Part shown: positions 1-10,328 of the stretch, one piece after another
Layout of the letters: every line of letters begins with the position of its first letter
Position numbering within the stretch: the stretch's first letter is position 1
Source: Bacteroidia bacterium
Lineage (GTDB): Bacteria; Bacteroidota; Bacteroidia; Cytophagales; Cyclobacteriaceae
Assembly (NCBI GenBank): GCA_030425425.1
Contig: JAUIAO010000003.1
Coordinates: 62,001 to 126,000 of the forward strand
DNA length: 64,000 nucleotides
Reading direction: 5' to 3'
Notes under the pieces: generated by a model
Database searches by the model: none
Seen by the model: only the letters and a program-made list of their open reading frames with translations
Told to the model about the DNA's origin: nothing
Position numbers and translations under genes: made by a program

Positions 1-3000
1 ACACCTTGCCAGGGATTAATATTTCGGAAGGGTCTGTAGTGGTTACAGCGGGGGGAACACCACTTACGGAGGGCCTGGATTATTCAGTCAATTATAACCT
101 TGGAGAAGTGACCATTATCAATGATCAGATTCTGCAATCGGGAAAAACGATCAATATAGCTTACGAAAAAGCAGATCTTTTCAATTTTCAATCACGCTGG
201 CTATATGGTGTGCGGGCAGATTATCAATTTAATGACAATTTCAATATTGGAGCTACTTTGCTGAAGCTCAATGAACGTCCGGGTGGAATTTCCAGATACA
301 CGATCGGCGATGAACCTACCAGCAATTCCAAATATGGATTTGACATCAACTGGCAGGATGAAGTGCCGTTCCTAACTAAAGCGATGGACTTTTTGCCACT
401 GGTGAGTACAAAGGAAACCTCTACGGTATCGTTTCAGGGTGAGTTCGCTCAGATGAAACCAGGTACTTCCAATCTGGTAAATGGTCAGGGAACTTCATAT
501 ATAGACGATTTTGAAAATGCGGTCATTCCGATCAATTTGAGTGGATGGACGGGATGGAAGCTGGCATCCACGCCAGAAACAAATGATCGTAGGTTTGATT
601 TGTCCTCTCAAACAGGTTCTGCCTTGGGAGAAAATTACAGAAGAGCTAAAATTTCGTGGTACTCCGTAGATCAATCTGTTTTTTATCGATCAGGAGGGAA
701 TAACAAGCCATCCAATATTGAAGATGATGATCTGAAAAACCATTACGTTCGTCCAGTATTGCCACAAGAGATTTTCAGACAAAGAACCAGAGATGTGATC
801 ATCGTTCCGGAGAATATATTTGATATCGCATATTATCCGAGTGAGCGCGGGCAGTATAATTATAACCCTAATCTTGACCGACAGGGAAGGTTGAGTGAAC
901 CAGAGCAGAACTATGGAGGTATTACCAGAGCAATCACCAATGAAATTGACTTTTATAAGACCAACGTTCAGTATTTGGAATTTTGGATGATGGATCCTTT
1001 TATTGATGGTGAAAGAGGAAGGTCCAAGGCTTTTGAAGCCGGCGGTTATCCACCACTCAGCAACAATGATGGAGGAGAATTGATTTTTAATCTAGGAAGT
1101 GTATCTGAAGACATAGTCCCTGATGGTGCTCACGCCTTTGAGAGTGGTCTGCCATCGGATGGTGAATTAGCAAAAGCCAGGGATACACAGGCTTGGGGAT
1201 ACGTACCGGATGAGCCTTTCCTCACCAATAACTTTGCCGATAGGGGAGGCGGGTTGGCTAATCAGGATGTAGGTCTTGAAGGTCTTAGTGATGAGAATGA
1301 ATTAACCTATTTTGAAAACTCATTTATCAATCAGCTTAGTGGCGTATCGCCAGATGCATTGGATCAGATTAGAAATGACCCCTCGGCTGATAATTTCAAC
1401 TATTTCTTAGGCCCTGAAATGGACCAGCGGGATATGCAGATCATCGAAAGGTATAAAAACTGGAATGGTCTGGATGGAAACTCCAACCCTAATTTTAATA
1501 ATGGCCAACCGCAATCTTCTACTGTATATCCCGATAATGAAGATGTGAACAATGACCAAACGCTCAGCGATGTAGAGGAATACTACGAATACAAGCTGAG
1601 TTTGCGACCGGGAGAATTAGAAATCGGTAAAAACTATATTGTAGACGCGATCTCGGACCAAACAGGAGAGGCTACCTGGTATTTGTTTAGAATCCCGATT
1701 CGTAACCCCGATGCATACACAGCTTATGGAGGTATAGAAGGATTCCAAAACATCAAATATGTAAGAATGTATGCTACCAATTTTAGTGAACCGGTGATTT
1801 TCCGTATGGCGAAACTGCAATTGGTTGGTGCGCAGTGGTGGAAATATGACCAAAGTTCTCTGCTAGAATCTGGCCTCTATGAGATTCCTGAAGAATACGA
1901 TACAGACCTTACGGTCTCTGTGGTGAGCATAGAGGAGAATAGTGAAGGCACTGATGGTAAAACGCCGTATGTGCTGCCTCCTGGTATAGATCGGGATCAG
2001 GATAATACCACCATTGTCAATAGACAAATAAACGAACAGTCTCTTCAGGTCTGTGTAGATGAGTTGGAGGATCAGAATGCCAAAGCTGTTTGGAAGGAAT
2101 TGAGCCCTTCGATGAGTTTGATCAACTACGGAAGAATGCAGATGTTTTTCCATGGAGAGGCCTATAATGATGATGTGGTAGCAGATGATGAAGTGACTGC
2201 ATTCTTGAGATTTGGAACTGATCCGAGTAGCCAATACTATGAAATCGAAGTTCCTCTGAAAATTACCCCTAAAGGATTAACTGAGACTGGAAACGCACTA
2301 AAAAGAGCGGTTTGGCCTTTGGAAAATGAGCTTGATATTTCCTTAAATGAACTTCTCGGACTCAAGGCGGAAAGAAATAGAAATGATATAGACGTACAAA
2401 TACCTTATACCCAGCCTTCAAATGATGGCAAATATCAATTAACTGTTAAAGGAAATCCTGATATGAGTACGATTATGTATTACATGATTGGTGTGAGGAA
2501 CCCTAAATCTGCCGATGGATCAACCAAGTCTGTCTGTATCTGGGCCAATGAACTTCGGGTGACGGATTTTGATACTAGAAAAGGGTGGGCCGCCAATGCC
2601 CTGATGAGCGTAAAATTAGCTGATGTAGCCAAAATCTCAGCTTCCACCAATTATACATCTATTGGTTTCGGTGGACTTCAGTCTACCATTCAGCAGCGTT
2701 CACAAGAAGAATCCATTTCATATGATGTTTCAGCGCAAGTTAGTATTGATAAGTTCTTACTACCCGAAAAGACGGGGCTGAAAATCCCAATGTATGTGAG
2801 CATGGAGAAGTCCCGCGTCAAACCACAATATGATCCTTTAGATCCAGATACCCCTCTGGAAGCTTCGCTGGAGGCTATGGACTCAGATGAAGAACGGTCT
2901 AAATATCGTAGGTTAGTGGAGGATAGATCAGAAAGGAGAAGTTTGAACTTCACCAACGTTCACAAGCAAAAGGTGAATAAAGAAGCCACACCACACTTCT

Positions 3001-5177
3001 TTGATATTTCTAACTTTAGTTTTTCTTATGCATATAGCGACGTTCACTCATCCAGTGTGAATATGCAGCAGTATATCCAAAAGTCAGTGAATGGGGGAGT
3101 TTCTTACAACTATTCATTTCCCAACTTTAGTATTGAGCCATTCAAAAATGTAGAGTTTTTAAGCAGTCCATATTTTAAACTAATCAAAGACATCAATTTT
3201 GCTCCTTTGCCACAGAGCGTTTCAGCAAGGGGTGACCTCAATCGGAATTTCCGAATGACACAGCTATATAATCAGGATTTAACAATCGACGGTGTAGACC
3301 CATATTTTGAAAAGCTTTTTACATTTAACCGTAATTATTCGCTGAGGTGGAGTCCTTTCAAAAGTCTCAGTCTTGATTTTAACGCAAAGGCCAATGCGGT
3401 CATCGATGAAATAGACAGTATTACGCCGGTCTCCGGAGATATAGATACTCAGGCAGAGCGTGAGTACATCTGGAATGAGATCAAGAATCTTGGAAGGATG
3501 AAAAATTATAATCATGGCGTCTCAGCTACTTATAAAACACCGCTCGATAAGTTCCCGGTTACGGATTGGTTGAGTGCAGATATACGTTTTTCAACAGATT
3601 ATATGTGGACAGCTGGTTCTTTGGTATCTGATCCAGATTTGTTTTTTGGCAATACAATTGAGAATAAGCGAGACCAACAGCTCTCTGGTAGGATTGACAT
3701 GCTCAAACTATACAATAAGGTAAAATTCCTAAAGCAGATCAACAGTCCGCCAAGAAAGAAGAAAGGGGATGAGGATGAGTCATCCTTTAACCCGGCCCAT
3801 GCCTTTTTACGTCTCTTAATGTCACTGAGAAATATCAATGTGACTTATAATATTCGTGAAGCCACTACACTGACTGGGTTTGATAAAAGTGCCTATATGT
3901 TTGGATTAGATAGTGGATTCAATGCACCTGGATGGCAATTTGCATTTCTGGGGAGTCAGGATGCTGGAATTCGTAATCGTGCTGCTGAAAATGGTTGGCT
4001 GATTGAAAACCCGAGTCTTACAGCTCCATTCAGGCAGACCTATTCAGAAGACTTAGGTTTCAAGGCATCATTCGAGCCATTAAAAGATTTTAAAATCCAA
4101 TTAGATGCTAAGAGAACCAATACCTCGAGCTATTCTGAGATATTTCGCTATGACACTTTGGTGAGTGATTTTTCCTCACTTACTCCTACTAGAAAAGGAA
4201 GCTATTCGATATCTTTTATGACGATTCAGACAGCCTTTGAAAAACAAGGTGCAGGGTATTCTTCTGATGCTTTCACTTCTTTTGTACGCAATATTGAGGA
4301 GGTACGTGTGCGTCAAAATACCCTGAATACCGAACCTGGGTTCTATGATTCGTTATCTCAGGATGTATTAGTTCCTGCCTTCATAGCAGCTTACACCGGA
4401 CAGAGTGCTGGTACCATTTCATTATCACCTTTTCCCAAAATCCCTATCCCTTCCTGGCGCATAGATTATAATGGGTTGAGCAAAATTCCGGCTTTGGCAG
4501 AGATTTTTTCTTCTATCAGTATCTCTCACGGATATCGGTCAGTTTTTAATATCAGTGATTATACCAACAACATTACTGATTATTCAGATTTGACTGGACA
4601 GGATTTTGGTGTTACTCTCAATAACAACATCATGAATTATCCAACGGCTACAGATACAACTGAAACGGGCAGATATGCGCCTGTTTATAATCTAAATCAG
4701 GTGATGATCTCTGAGCAGTTTGCCCCTCTGATTGGAATTAATATCCGTACTAAAAACAACCTCACCACCAGAATGGAATATAAAAAGGAAAGAAGCTTGT
4801 CATTGAATATGGCCAATGCGCAGATTCAGGAGACCACCAGTCAAGACTTTACTTTCGATTTTAGTTATGCAAAAGACGAATTCAAAGTTCCATTCAAAAT
4901 AAAAGGAAGGATAGTGACTTTGGAAAATCAGGTAACCATGCGGCTGAGTATGACGCTTCGCGATGCACTCAGTATTCAGCGAAAACTAGAAGGAGAGAGT
5001 AAACCTGTGAATGGTCAGACCAATTTACAGATCAGGCCATCAATGACTTATAAACTGAGTCAAAGCCTTGATTTGACAGCTTATTTCGATAGGAGTGTGA
5101 GTGAGCCTAAAATCAGTGGTTTTAAAACTGCCAACACACAATTCGGTGTGCAGCTAAGATTTGCTCTTGCCCAATAG
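1..5177 (+). CDS. sprA: Type IX secretion outer-membrane translocon SprA (partial, 5' end outside window)
   Basis: The reading frame is open from the first bases, so the true start lies before the window; about 1,725 codons are visible, whereas SprA proteins are usually around 2,300-2,500 residues. The visible part is rich in aromatic and Asn/Asp/Ser beta-strand segments, has SprA-like stretches such as the QGTSYIDDFENA segment near residue 160, and ends in an outer-membrane-type terminus (LRFALAQ). In the family SprA (Sov in Porphyromonas) forms a very large beta-barrel that is the protein-conducting channel of the type IX secretion system, needed for secretion of CTD-bearing proteins and for gliding adhesins. 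Downstream gcvH and a VanZ-like gene match the neighbourhood seen in other Bacteroidota. A secreted type IX substrate is encoded at 19991-24460. Recognition is by sequence memory, not by a search. Confidence 0.95.
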   Translation, partial: TLPGINISEGSVVVTAGGTPLTEGLDYSVNYNLGEVTIINDQILQSGKTINIAYEKADLFNFQSRWLYGVRADYQFNDNFNIGATLLKLNERPGGISRYTIGDEPTSNSKYGFDINWQDEVPFLTKAMDFLPLVSTKETSTVSFQGEFAQMKPGTSNLVNGQGTSYIDDFENAVIPINLSGWTGWKLASTPETNDRRFDLSSQTGSALGENYRRAKISWYSVDQSVFYRSGGNNKPSNIEDDDLKNHYVRPVLPQEIFRQRTRDVIIVPENIFDIAYYPSERGQYNYNPNLDRQGRLSEPEQNYGGITRAITNEIDFYKTNVQYLEFWMMDPFIDGERGRSKAFEAGGYPPLSNNDGGELIFNLGSVSEDIVPDGAHAFESGLPSDGELAKARDTQAWGYVPDEPFLTNNFADRGGGLANQDVGLEGLSDENELTYFENSFINQLSGVSPDALDQIRNDPSADNFNYFLGPEMDQRDMQIIERYKNWNGLDGNSNPNFNNGQPQSSTVYPDNEDVNNDQTLSDVEEYYEYKLSLRPGELEIGKNYIVDAISDQTGEATWYLFRIPIRNPDAYTAYGGIEGFQNIKYVRMYATNFSEPVIFRMAKLQLVGAQWWKYDQSSLLESGLYEIPEEYDTDLTVSVVSIEENSEGTDGKTPYVLPPGIDRDQDNTTIVNRQINEQSLQVCVDELEDQNAKAVWKELSPSMSLINYGRMQMFFHGEAYNDDVVADDEVTAFLRFGTDPSSQYYEIEVPLKITPKGLTETGNALKRAVWPLENELDISLNELLGLKAERNRNDIDVQIPYTQPSNDGKYQLTVKGNPDMSTIMYYMIGVRNPKSADGSTKSVCIWANELRVTDFDTRKGWAANALMSVKLADVAKISASTNYTSIGFGGLQSTIQQRSQEESISYDVSAQVSIDKFLLPEKTGLKIPMYVSMEKSRVKPQYDPLDPDTPLEASLEAMDSDEERSKYRRLVEDRSERRSLNFTNVHKQKVNKEATPHFFDISNFSFSYAYSDVHSSSVNMQQYIQKSVNGGVSYNYSFPNFSIEPFKNVEFLSSPYFKLIKDINFAPLPQSVSARGDLNRNFRMTQLYNQDLTIDGVDPYFEKLFTFNRNYSLRWSPFKSLSLDFNAKANAVIDEIDSITPVSGDIDTQAEREYIWNEIKNLGRMKNYNHGVSATYKTPLDKFPVTDWLSADIRFSTDYMWTAGSLVSDPDLFFGNTIENKRDQQLSGRIDMLKLYNKVKFLKQINSPPRKKKGDEDESSFNPAHAFLRLLMSLRNINVTYNIREATTLTGFDKSAYMFGLDSGFNAPGWQFAFLGSQDAGIRNRAAENGWLIENPSLTAPFRQTYSEDLGFKASFEPLKDFKIQLDAKRTNTSSYSEIFRYDTLVSDFSSLTPTRKGSYSISFMTIQTAFEKQGAGYSSDAFTSFVRNIEEVRVRQNTLNTEPGFYDSLSQDVLVPAFIAAYTGQSAGTISLSPFPKIPIPSWRIDYNGLSKIPALAEIFSSISISHGYRSVFNISDYTNNITDYSDLTGQDFGVTLNNNIMNYPTATDTTETGRYAPVYNLNQVMISEQFAPLIGINIRTKNNLTTRMEYKKERSLSLNMANAQIQETTSQDFTFDFSYAKDEFKVPFKIKGRIVTLENQVTMRLSMTLRDALSIQRKLEGESKPVNGQTNLQIRPSMTYKLSQSLDLTAYFDRSVSEPKISGFKTANTQFGVQLRFALAQ

Positions 5178-5330
5178 CGCGAAGAAAAGGTAATTCTCTA
5201 TTTTTGGCATCCGAAAATAACACCATGAATCAAAATCATTTTAGAATATGATTGTTGTTCTGAAAATGATAATTGCTGGTGTAGCCGACTTAATTGAATA
5301 GAAGAAACAACATTATTAAAAATTATATTC

Positions 5331-5705
5331 ATGAATATTCCTGAAAATCTAATGTACACCGAAGACCATGAGTGGGTCAGAATAGAAGGTGATGAAGCAT
5401 ATGTTGGGATCACAGATTTTGCTCAGGGAGAGCTTGGTGATATCGTATATGTAGAAATCGAAACGGAAGGCGAGACCATAGAATCTGGAGAAGTTTTCGG
5501 CACTGTAGAAGCTGTAAAAACAGTTTCTGATCTTTTCATGCCTGTGTCAGGTGAGGTGCTGGAGGTAAATCCTAAGCTTGCAGATGAGCCAGAATTGATC
5601 AATTCCGATCCTTATGGAGAAGGCTGGATGGTAAAGCTTAAGATTACCGACAAAGGAGATAAGTTACTCACCGTTGATGCTTACACTGAGTTGATTGGAG
5701 GGTAA
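5331..5705 (+). CDS. gcvH: Glycine cleavage system H protein
   Basis: A 124-residue lipoyl-carrier protein of the glycine cleavage complex; it shuttles the aminomethyl group from the P to the T protein and on to the L protein in the cytoplasm. The length fits the family. The lipoylation site is visible as [11 protein letters not shown], with the acceptor lysine at residue 63. The start is ATG, 153 bp after sprA. The stop is followed after 3 bp by the GTG of the VanZ-like gene, so the two are probably co-transcribed. Genes for the P, T and L proteins are not in this window. The placement directly after sprA is conserved in Bacteroidota and has no obvious functional link to secretion. Confidence 0.96.
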   Translation: MNIPENLMYTEDHEWVRIEGDEAYVGITDFAQGELGDIVYVEIETEGETIESGEVFGTVEAVKTVSDLFMPVSGEVLEVNPKLADEPELINSDPYGEGWMVKLKITDKGDKLLTVDAYTELIGG

Positions 5706-5708
5706 TTA

Positions 5709-6092
5709 GTGATCTGGCTTTTTAGGATCCTGGCCGGTATTTGGACACTTTTTATGTCCTATCTTTTGTTGATTCCTGGCAATCAATTGAAAAAATACTG
5801 GGTATTCAAAAATCAGGATAAGATCGCTCACTTTTCAGTATTTCTGATTTGGGCCGCATTGGTCACACTTGCTCTGGAATTGGAACAACACACCAAAAAT
5901 ATCTACTGGAAGGTAGTAGCAGGAGCCTTTTTTTTCGGGGGAGCTGTAGAGTTGGCGCAAATGTTCATACCACAGAGAAAAGCGGATCTTTTTGACATGT
6001 TGATGAACGTGAGTGGAGCGTTAGTAGGTTATTTTATTGCTGAATATTTCAAAAAGGAACTATTCGGTACCGAAAAAAAGTTGGATAAGTAA
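5709..6092 (+). CDS. VanZ-like membrane protein
   Basis: A 127-residue membrane protein with about four hydrophobic segments (roughly residues 3-22, 40-57, 68-85, 100-115). The family signature is visible in the segment DKIAHFSVFLIWA and in the later ELAQMFIPQRKADLFDMLMN, with the conserved Gln and the RxxDxxD-like pattern. VanZ-like proteins are named after a teicoplanin-resistance accessory protein, but the function of short stand-alone members is unknown. It begins with GTG three bases after the gcvH stop, which indicates an operon with gcvH. Function is not claimed beyond family membership. Confidence 0.85.
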   Translation: MIWLFRILAGIWTLFMSYLLLIPGNQLKKYWVFKNQDKIAHFSVFLIWAALVTLALELEQHTKNIYWKVVAGAFFFGGAVELAQMFIPQRKADLFDMLMNVSGALVGYFIAEYFKKELFGTEKKLDK

Positions 6093-6100
6093 TATATTTG
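6093..6100 (+). promoter_or_regulatory. Possible -7 promoter element for tonB
   Basis: TATATTTG matches the Bacteroidota sigma-70 -7 consensus TAnnTTTG and lies 30 bp before the tonB start codon, immediately after the stop of the VanZ-like gene. No convincing TTTG -33 element is seen at the expected spacing, so this is only a candidate. Confidence 0.35.
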
Positions 6101-6130
6101 AAATTCTAAGGAGACTAAAACAAAATACAT

Positions 6131-6919
6131 ATGATTAAGATCGTTATTGTGTTTTTTGTGGTATTGGTAGCCCTCGTGATTGGCTTGAAATTTTTGCTAG
6201 ACTCTTATGCAAAGAATAAAGCTAAAACCGCAACTGCTGATAGTTTAACAAAAAAATACGAACATTCAGATTTGGATAAGTTCTCAAGACTTTTTCTCAA
6301 TCTCGGAATGGTATTCACCTTAGCCTTTGTGATTTGGGCATTCAATTACAAAGAATATGATGATACCGGACTTCTTGACCTTGGACAGGTCGAAGATGAC
6401 TTTGAAGACATTATGGAGATTCCTCCTACAGAGCAGCCACCTCCCCCACCACCAAAAATTCAACTTCCTGAGATCATAGAGGTTCCTGATGAAGAGGAAA
6501 TCGAAGAAGAGATCGAAGTGGAACTTGACGTGGAAGTAACTGAAGAAACGGTGATTGAAGATATCGTTTTCGAAGAAGCACCAGAGGAAGAAGTGGTTGA
6601 GGAAGTATTCACTATTGTAGAGGATCAGCCGGAATTTCCAGGTGGTATGCCAGCATTCTACAAATATGTAGCTGACAATATGGACTACCCATCTCAGGCC
6701 AGAAGAATGGGAATTGAAGGTAGAGTATATGTGCAGTTTGTTGTAGACAAAGATGGTACTGTAACTGAAGTAAAAGCAGTAAAAGGTATCGGTGCTGGAT
6801 GTGATGAGGAAGCAGAAAGAGTACTGCGTACATCACCTAAGTTCAAACCAGGTAAGCAACGTGGTAGAGCTGTGAAAGTAAGAATGGTACTTCCTATCAT
6901 CTTCAAACTCAGCAACTAA
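6131..6919 (+). CDS. Energy transducer TonB family protein
   Basis: A 262-residue inner-membrane-anchored protein. Two hydrophobic segments are visible (residues about 2-24 and 57-76), followed by a short proline run (QPPPPPPK near residue 105), a very acidic Glu/Val-rich linker (about 115-165), and a C-terminal TonB domain (about 172-262). The TonB domain starts at the FPGGMPAFYKYV segment and contains MGIEGRVYVQFVVDKDGTV and the closing VRMVLPIIF. TonB proteins couple the proton motive force through ExbBD to outer-membrane TonB-dependent transporters. ExbB/ExbD are not adjacent. The acidic linker and two transmembrane segments are common in Bacteroidota TonB homologues. A hairpin terminator follows. 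Confidence 0.92.
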   Translation: MIKIVIVFFVVLVALVIGLKFLLDSYAKNKAKTATADSLTKKYEHSDLDKFSRLFLNLGMVFTLAFVIWAFNYKEYDDTGLLDLGQVEDDFEDIMEIPPTEQPPPPPPKIQLPEIIEVPDEEEIEEEIEVELDVEVTEETVIEDIVFEEAPEEEVVEEVFTIVEDQPEFPGGMPAFYKYVADNMDYPSQARRMGIEGRVYVQFVVDKDGTVTEVKAVKGIGAGCDEEAERVLRTSPKFKPGKQRGRAVKVRMVLPIIFKLSN

Positions 6920-6951
6920 TAAAGTAGGATTTAAACAATCGACTGATATAC

Positions 6952-6988
6952 AAAAGCCTTTTCTCGATTCGGGAAGAGGCTTTTTCAT
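6952..6988 (+). terminator. Intrinsic terminator after tonB
   Basis: AAAAGCC pairs with GGCTTTT across an imperfect inner stem, followed by a T-rich run (TTTTTCATTTTTG). It lies 32 bp past the tonB stop. Confidence 0.75.
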
Positions 6989-7004
6989 TTTTGTTTGATG
7001 GAAA

Positions 7005-7041
7005 TAAAAAAGAGCATTGGATTGTCCATCCAATGCTCTTA
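7005..7041 (-). terminator. Intrinsic terminator after hutU
   Basis: A perfect 12-bp stem (AGAGCATTGGAT pairing with ATCCAATGCTCT, loop of five) is followed on the minus strand by a run of six T. It lies just beyond the hutU stop codon at 7064. Confidence 0.85.
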
Positions 7042-7063
7042 ATAATTTTAGGGATTGTATAGA

Positions 7064-8734
7064 CTACATTATCAGTCCATGTTTTTCTCCAACCGAGGTT
7101 GCTTCCTCGTAACCCGCATCATGATGACGAAAGATACCCATAGCCGGGTCATTGTGAAGAACTCTCTTTAGACATTTTTCTGCCCGGCTTGATCCATCGG
7201 CGAGTACAACCATTCCTGCATGCTGAGAATACCCCATACCAACACCACCACCGTGATGGAACGAAATCCACGTAGCTCCGCCTGAGGCATTGGACATGAG
7301 GTTGAGTAGTGGCCAATCAGAAACGGCATCACTGCCGTCTTTCATGCCTTCAGTTTCTCTATTTGGGCTGGCAACAGATCCGGTATCCAGATGATCTCTG
7401 CCAATAACGATTGGAGCTTTCACTTTTCCTGTTTTTACCAAATCATTGAAAATCAGTCCTGCTTTTTCTCTTTCTCCCATGCCCAGCCAGCAAATTCTGC
7501 TTGGCAATCCCTGGAAAGCAATTTTTTCCCTGGCTTCCTTGAGCCATTTAATCAAATGTGTATTCTCAGGGAAAGCCTCTATCAAGGCCTGGTCGGTAGT
7601 GTAAATATCTTCTGGGTCTCCTGACAATGCAGCCCATCTAAATGGGCCCTTGCCTTCACAGAAAAGTGGCCTGATGTACTCAGGAACAAAACCATTAAAG
7701 TCAAAAGCGTTCTTCTCGCCACCTTGTACAGCAAACTCTCTAAGGTTATTGCCATAATCAAAAGTGATGGAGCCCTTTTTCTGCATTTCCAGCATAAAGC
7801 CAACATGTCGTGCCATGCTTTTTAGAGAATGCTCTTTATACTCCACTGGGTCGAATGCCCTTAGTTTATCAGCTTCATCGAGTGTATATCCATTAGGAAC
7901 ATATCCATAAACAGGGTCGTGTGCTGAAGTTTGGTCTGTCAGAATTTCCGGAATGATGTCGTCCTGAAGTAAGTTTTCCAACATATCACCAATGTCACTC
8001 ACTAGTCCTATAGAAATATTTTCGCCCTTTTCCTTTGCTTCGAGCGCCCAATCTCTCGCTTCTTCATAGCTATAAGTCATTTTGTCGATGTAGCGAGTTT
8101 GCAAACGTTTTTCGATCCTTTTGGGATCAATATCAGCTCCGAGAAAGGTGGCTCCCGCCATGGTCGCTGCTAGTGGCTGAGCTCCGCCCATACCCCCAAG
8201 TCCTCCAGAAACCAATAGTTTGTGTTTGAGTGAGCCATTGAAGTGCTGTTTGCCGCATTCAGCAAAAGTTTCATATGTTCCCTGAAGAATACCCTGAGAA
8301 CCGATATAGATCCAACTGCCAGCAGTCATTTGCCCGTACATCATTAAGCCGCGAGATTTTAATTCTTCGAAATGCTCCCAGGTAGCCCAAGCCGGTACGA
8401 GGTTGGAATTGGCAATCAATACTCGCGGTGCTTCCGGGTGAGTACGCACTACACCCACTGGTTTTCCAGATTGTACTAATAAACTTTGGTCATTTTCCAG
8501 GTTGAGTAATGTTTCAATGATTTTTTCCAATGATTCCCTGTTTCTTGCTGCCTGACCTGTACCACCGTAGACCACTAAGCCGTCGGGGTTTTCTGCAACT
8601 TCTGCATTCAGATTGTTTAGAAGCATCCGAAGTGGGGCTTCTGTCTGCCAACTTTTAGCGTTGAGATCAGTTCCTGTTGGGGCGAAATAGTTGGGGTGAT
8701 TCGCGTATTTTTCAAGAAATTGAGAATAATTCAT
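7064..8734 (-). CDS. hutU: Urocanate hydratase (urocanase)
   Basis: A 556-residue enzyme of the Hut pathway converting urocanate to 4-imidazolone-5-propionate with tightly bound NAD+. Length matches the family. The glycine-rich NAD-binding segment [11 protein letters not shown] is at about residues 177-187. The conserved cysteine motif [15 protein letters not shown] lies near residue 405-419, and the C-terminal [16 protein letters not shown] stretch is typical. The ATG start lies inside the end of hutH (23-bp overlap), indicating translational coupling within a hutH-hutU operon. The later enzymes HutI and HutG/FtcD are not in this window. Confidence 0.97.
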   Translation of the reverse strand: MNYSQFLEKYANHPNYFAPTGTDLNAKSWQTEAPLRMLLNNLNAEVAENPDGLVVYGGTGQAARNRESLEKIIETLLNLENDQSLLVQSGKPVGVVRTHPEAPRVLIANSNLVPAWATWEHFEELKSRGLMMYGQMTAGSWIYIGSQGILQGTYETFAECGKQHFNGSLKHKLLVSGGLGGMGGAQPLAATMAGATFLGADIDPKRIEKRLQTRYIDKMTYSYEEARDWALEAKEKGENISIGLVSDIGDMLENLLQDDIIPEILTDQTSAHDPVYGYVPNGYTLDEADKLRAFDPVEYKEHSLKSMARHVGFMLEMQKKGSITFDYGNNLREFAVQGGEKNAFDFNGFVPEYIRPLFCEGKGPFRWAALSGDPEDIYTTDQALIEAFPENTHLIKWLKEAREKIAFQGLPSRICWLGMGEREKAGLIFNDLVKTGKVKAPIVIGRDHLDTGSVASPNRETEGMKDGSDAVSDWPLLNLMSNASGGATWISFHHGGGVGMGYSQHAGMVVLADGSSRAEKCLKRVLHNDPAMGIFRHHDAGYEEATSVGEKHGLIM

Positions 8735-10283
8735 AAAGGGTACCTTTTAAGTTAACGTTGTTTTCGGTTGCAGTTTCGTAAGCTGCATTGATGAGTGATC
8801 TGTTGATGATCAATTCGTGTGCCTTTTTAATGTCATGTGCAAACACTCGATCTTCCTCGGCATGATCTATGTTATTTCGGATGATTTCATGACATGCGTC
8901 TAATATTTTGCTTGATTTAATAGGTTTCCTATAGTCAAAAGCTTGTGCCGCGCAAATCAATTCTACAGCCAGAATGTTTTCCAGATTGTCAATCACCTGG
9001 TTGAGTTTTCGTCCACTTATAGATCCCATACTCACATGATCTTCCTGACCTAATGAAGTAGGGATGCTGTCGGCACTGGCAGGAAAGCACAAAGACTTAT
9101 TTTCACTTACCAGTGCCGCTGAGGTATACTGCGGAATCATGAATCCTGAATTGATTCCGGTGTTTTTCATGAGCAGTTTTGGCAGTCCTTCTATTCCTCC
9201 TTCTAGTAATAAATATGTCCTACGATCAGAAATATTGCCTACTTCAGCTGCTGCAAGGGTGGCGTAATCCAGAGGCAAGGCCAGTGGTTGTCCATGAAAA
9301 TTACCTCCGCTAATAGTATCCGAATTACTGAATATAATGGGATTGTCTGTTACGCTATTGAGCTCAGTGGTGACCATTTCTTTCAAATGGAGCCACGCAT
9401 TACGTGAAGATCCATGCACCTGTGGCATGCATCTGATGGAGTAGGGATCTTGCACTCGTCCGCAGTTGTGATGTGACTCCACCATTTCGGAGTTTTTGAG
9501 CAAGGTTCGCAATCGATAAGCTACATGCTTTGATCCATCATAAGGTCTCAATTCGTGTAATTCTTCCCGAAAAGGGGAGGAAGATCCTAAAATTCCTTCC
9601 AGAGACATAGCACCAATAATATCTGCCAGCTCCAGGCAATTGTGCAATCGCTCCAAGCCTCTGACAGCATAGGATAGGATAAATTGAGTACCGTTAATGA
9701 GCGCCAGTCCTTCTTTTGGGCCAAGATCAATAGGTTGAATGTTGAATTTCTGGAGTACGTCAGAAGATTCAAAAACTTGTCCTTGAAAATAAACCTGTCC
9801 TAGACCAATCAACGGAAGGAACAAATGTGCCAGAGGAGCAAGATCACCTGAAGCACCTACAGACCCTTGATTAGGCACTACTGGAATCACATCGTTTTCC
9901 AGATGCCATAAGATTCTCTGGAGTGTTGTAAAAGCAATTCCAGAATGACCAAAGCTCAAAGCATGAATTTTGGTAACAAGCATCAACTTCGCTACTTCAA
10001 GTGGTACATGATTCCCGACTCCTACGCTGTGACTTCTGAGAATATTCTCCTGAAGTTTTTTAGTCTCTTCCTTAGAGATTATAGTGGTACAAAGTGGGCC
10101 AAATCCTGTGTTGATCCCATATACCACCTGATCGCCTTCTACAATTTCAGCTACATCCTGATGGCTTTTGTTAATTTTTTGAGTGGTCGAATCTGAGAAT
10201 GTACCTGAACGGGTACCTCTTGCCAGCTCCAGAGCGATGCCCGGAGTGAGCTTGTCCTGACCGAAATGAAAGGGGTGCTTCAT
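8712..10283 (-). CDS. hutH: Histidine ammonia-lyase
   Basis: Catalyses deamination of L-histidine to trans-urocanate, the first step of histidine breakdown. About 523 residues from the chosen ATG at 10283; an in-frame TTG 12 bases upstream would give 527. The ATG is preferred because the protein then begins [13 protein letters not shown], like relatives. The residues that cyclise into the MIO cofactor are seen as Ala-Ser-Gly in [12 protein letters not shown] (about residues 144-146), and the YGINTGFG motif near residue 55 supplies the catalytic tyrosine. The 3' end overlaps the start of hutU by 23 bp. Confidence 0.97.
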   Translation of the reverse strand: MKHPFHFGQDKLTPGIALELARGTRSGTFSDSTTQKINKSHQDVAEIVEGDQVVYGINTGFGPLCTTIISKEETKKLQENILRSHSVGVGNHVPLEVAKLMLVTKIHALSFGHSGIAFTTLQRILWHLENDVIPVVPNQGSVGASGDLAPLAHLFLPLIGLGQVYFQGQVFESSDVLQKFNIQPIDLGPKEGLALINGTQFILSYAVRGLERLHNCLELADIIGAMSLEGILGSSSPFREELHELRPYDGSKHVAYRLRTLLKNSEMVESHHNCGRVQDPYSIRCMPQVHGSSRNAWLHLKEMVTTELNSVTDNPIIFSNSDTISGGNFHGQPLALPLDYATLAAAEVGNISDRRTYLLLEGGIEGLPKLLMKNTGINSGFMIPQYTSAALVSENKSLCFPASADSIPTSLGQEDHVSMGSISGRKLNQVIDNLENILAVELICAAQAFDYRKPIKSSKILDACHEIIRNNIDHAEEDRVFAHDIKKAHELIINRSLINAAYETATENNVNLKGTLYELFSIS

Positions 10284-10299
10284 ATTCGTTTTCAAGTTG

Positions 10300-10314
10300 T
10301 TGACACATGGTCAA
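10300..10314. promoter_or_regulatory. Short inverted repeat upstream of hutH
   Basis: TTGAC-ACATG-GTCAA is a perfect 5-bp inverted repeat placed in the 45-bp gap between the hutH start and the stop of the upstream minus-strand TPR gene. It could be an operator for the hut operon or chance; there is no T-run that would make it a terminator. Confidence 0.25.
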
Positions 10315-10328
10315 TTCAAAAAGAGTGA

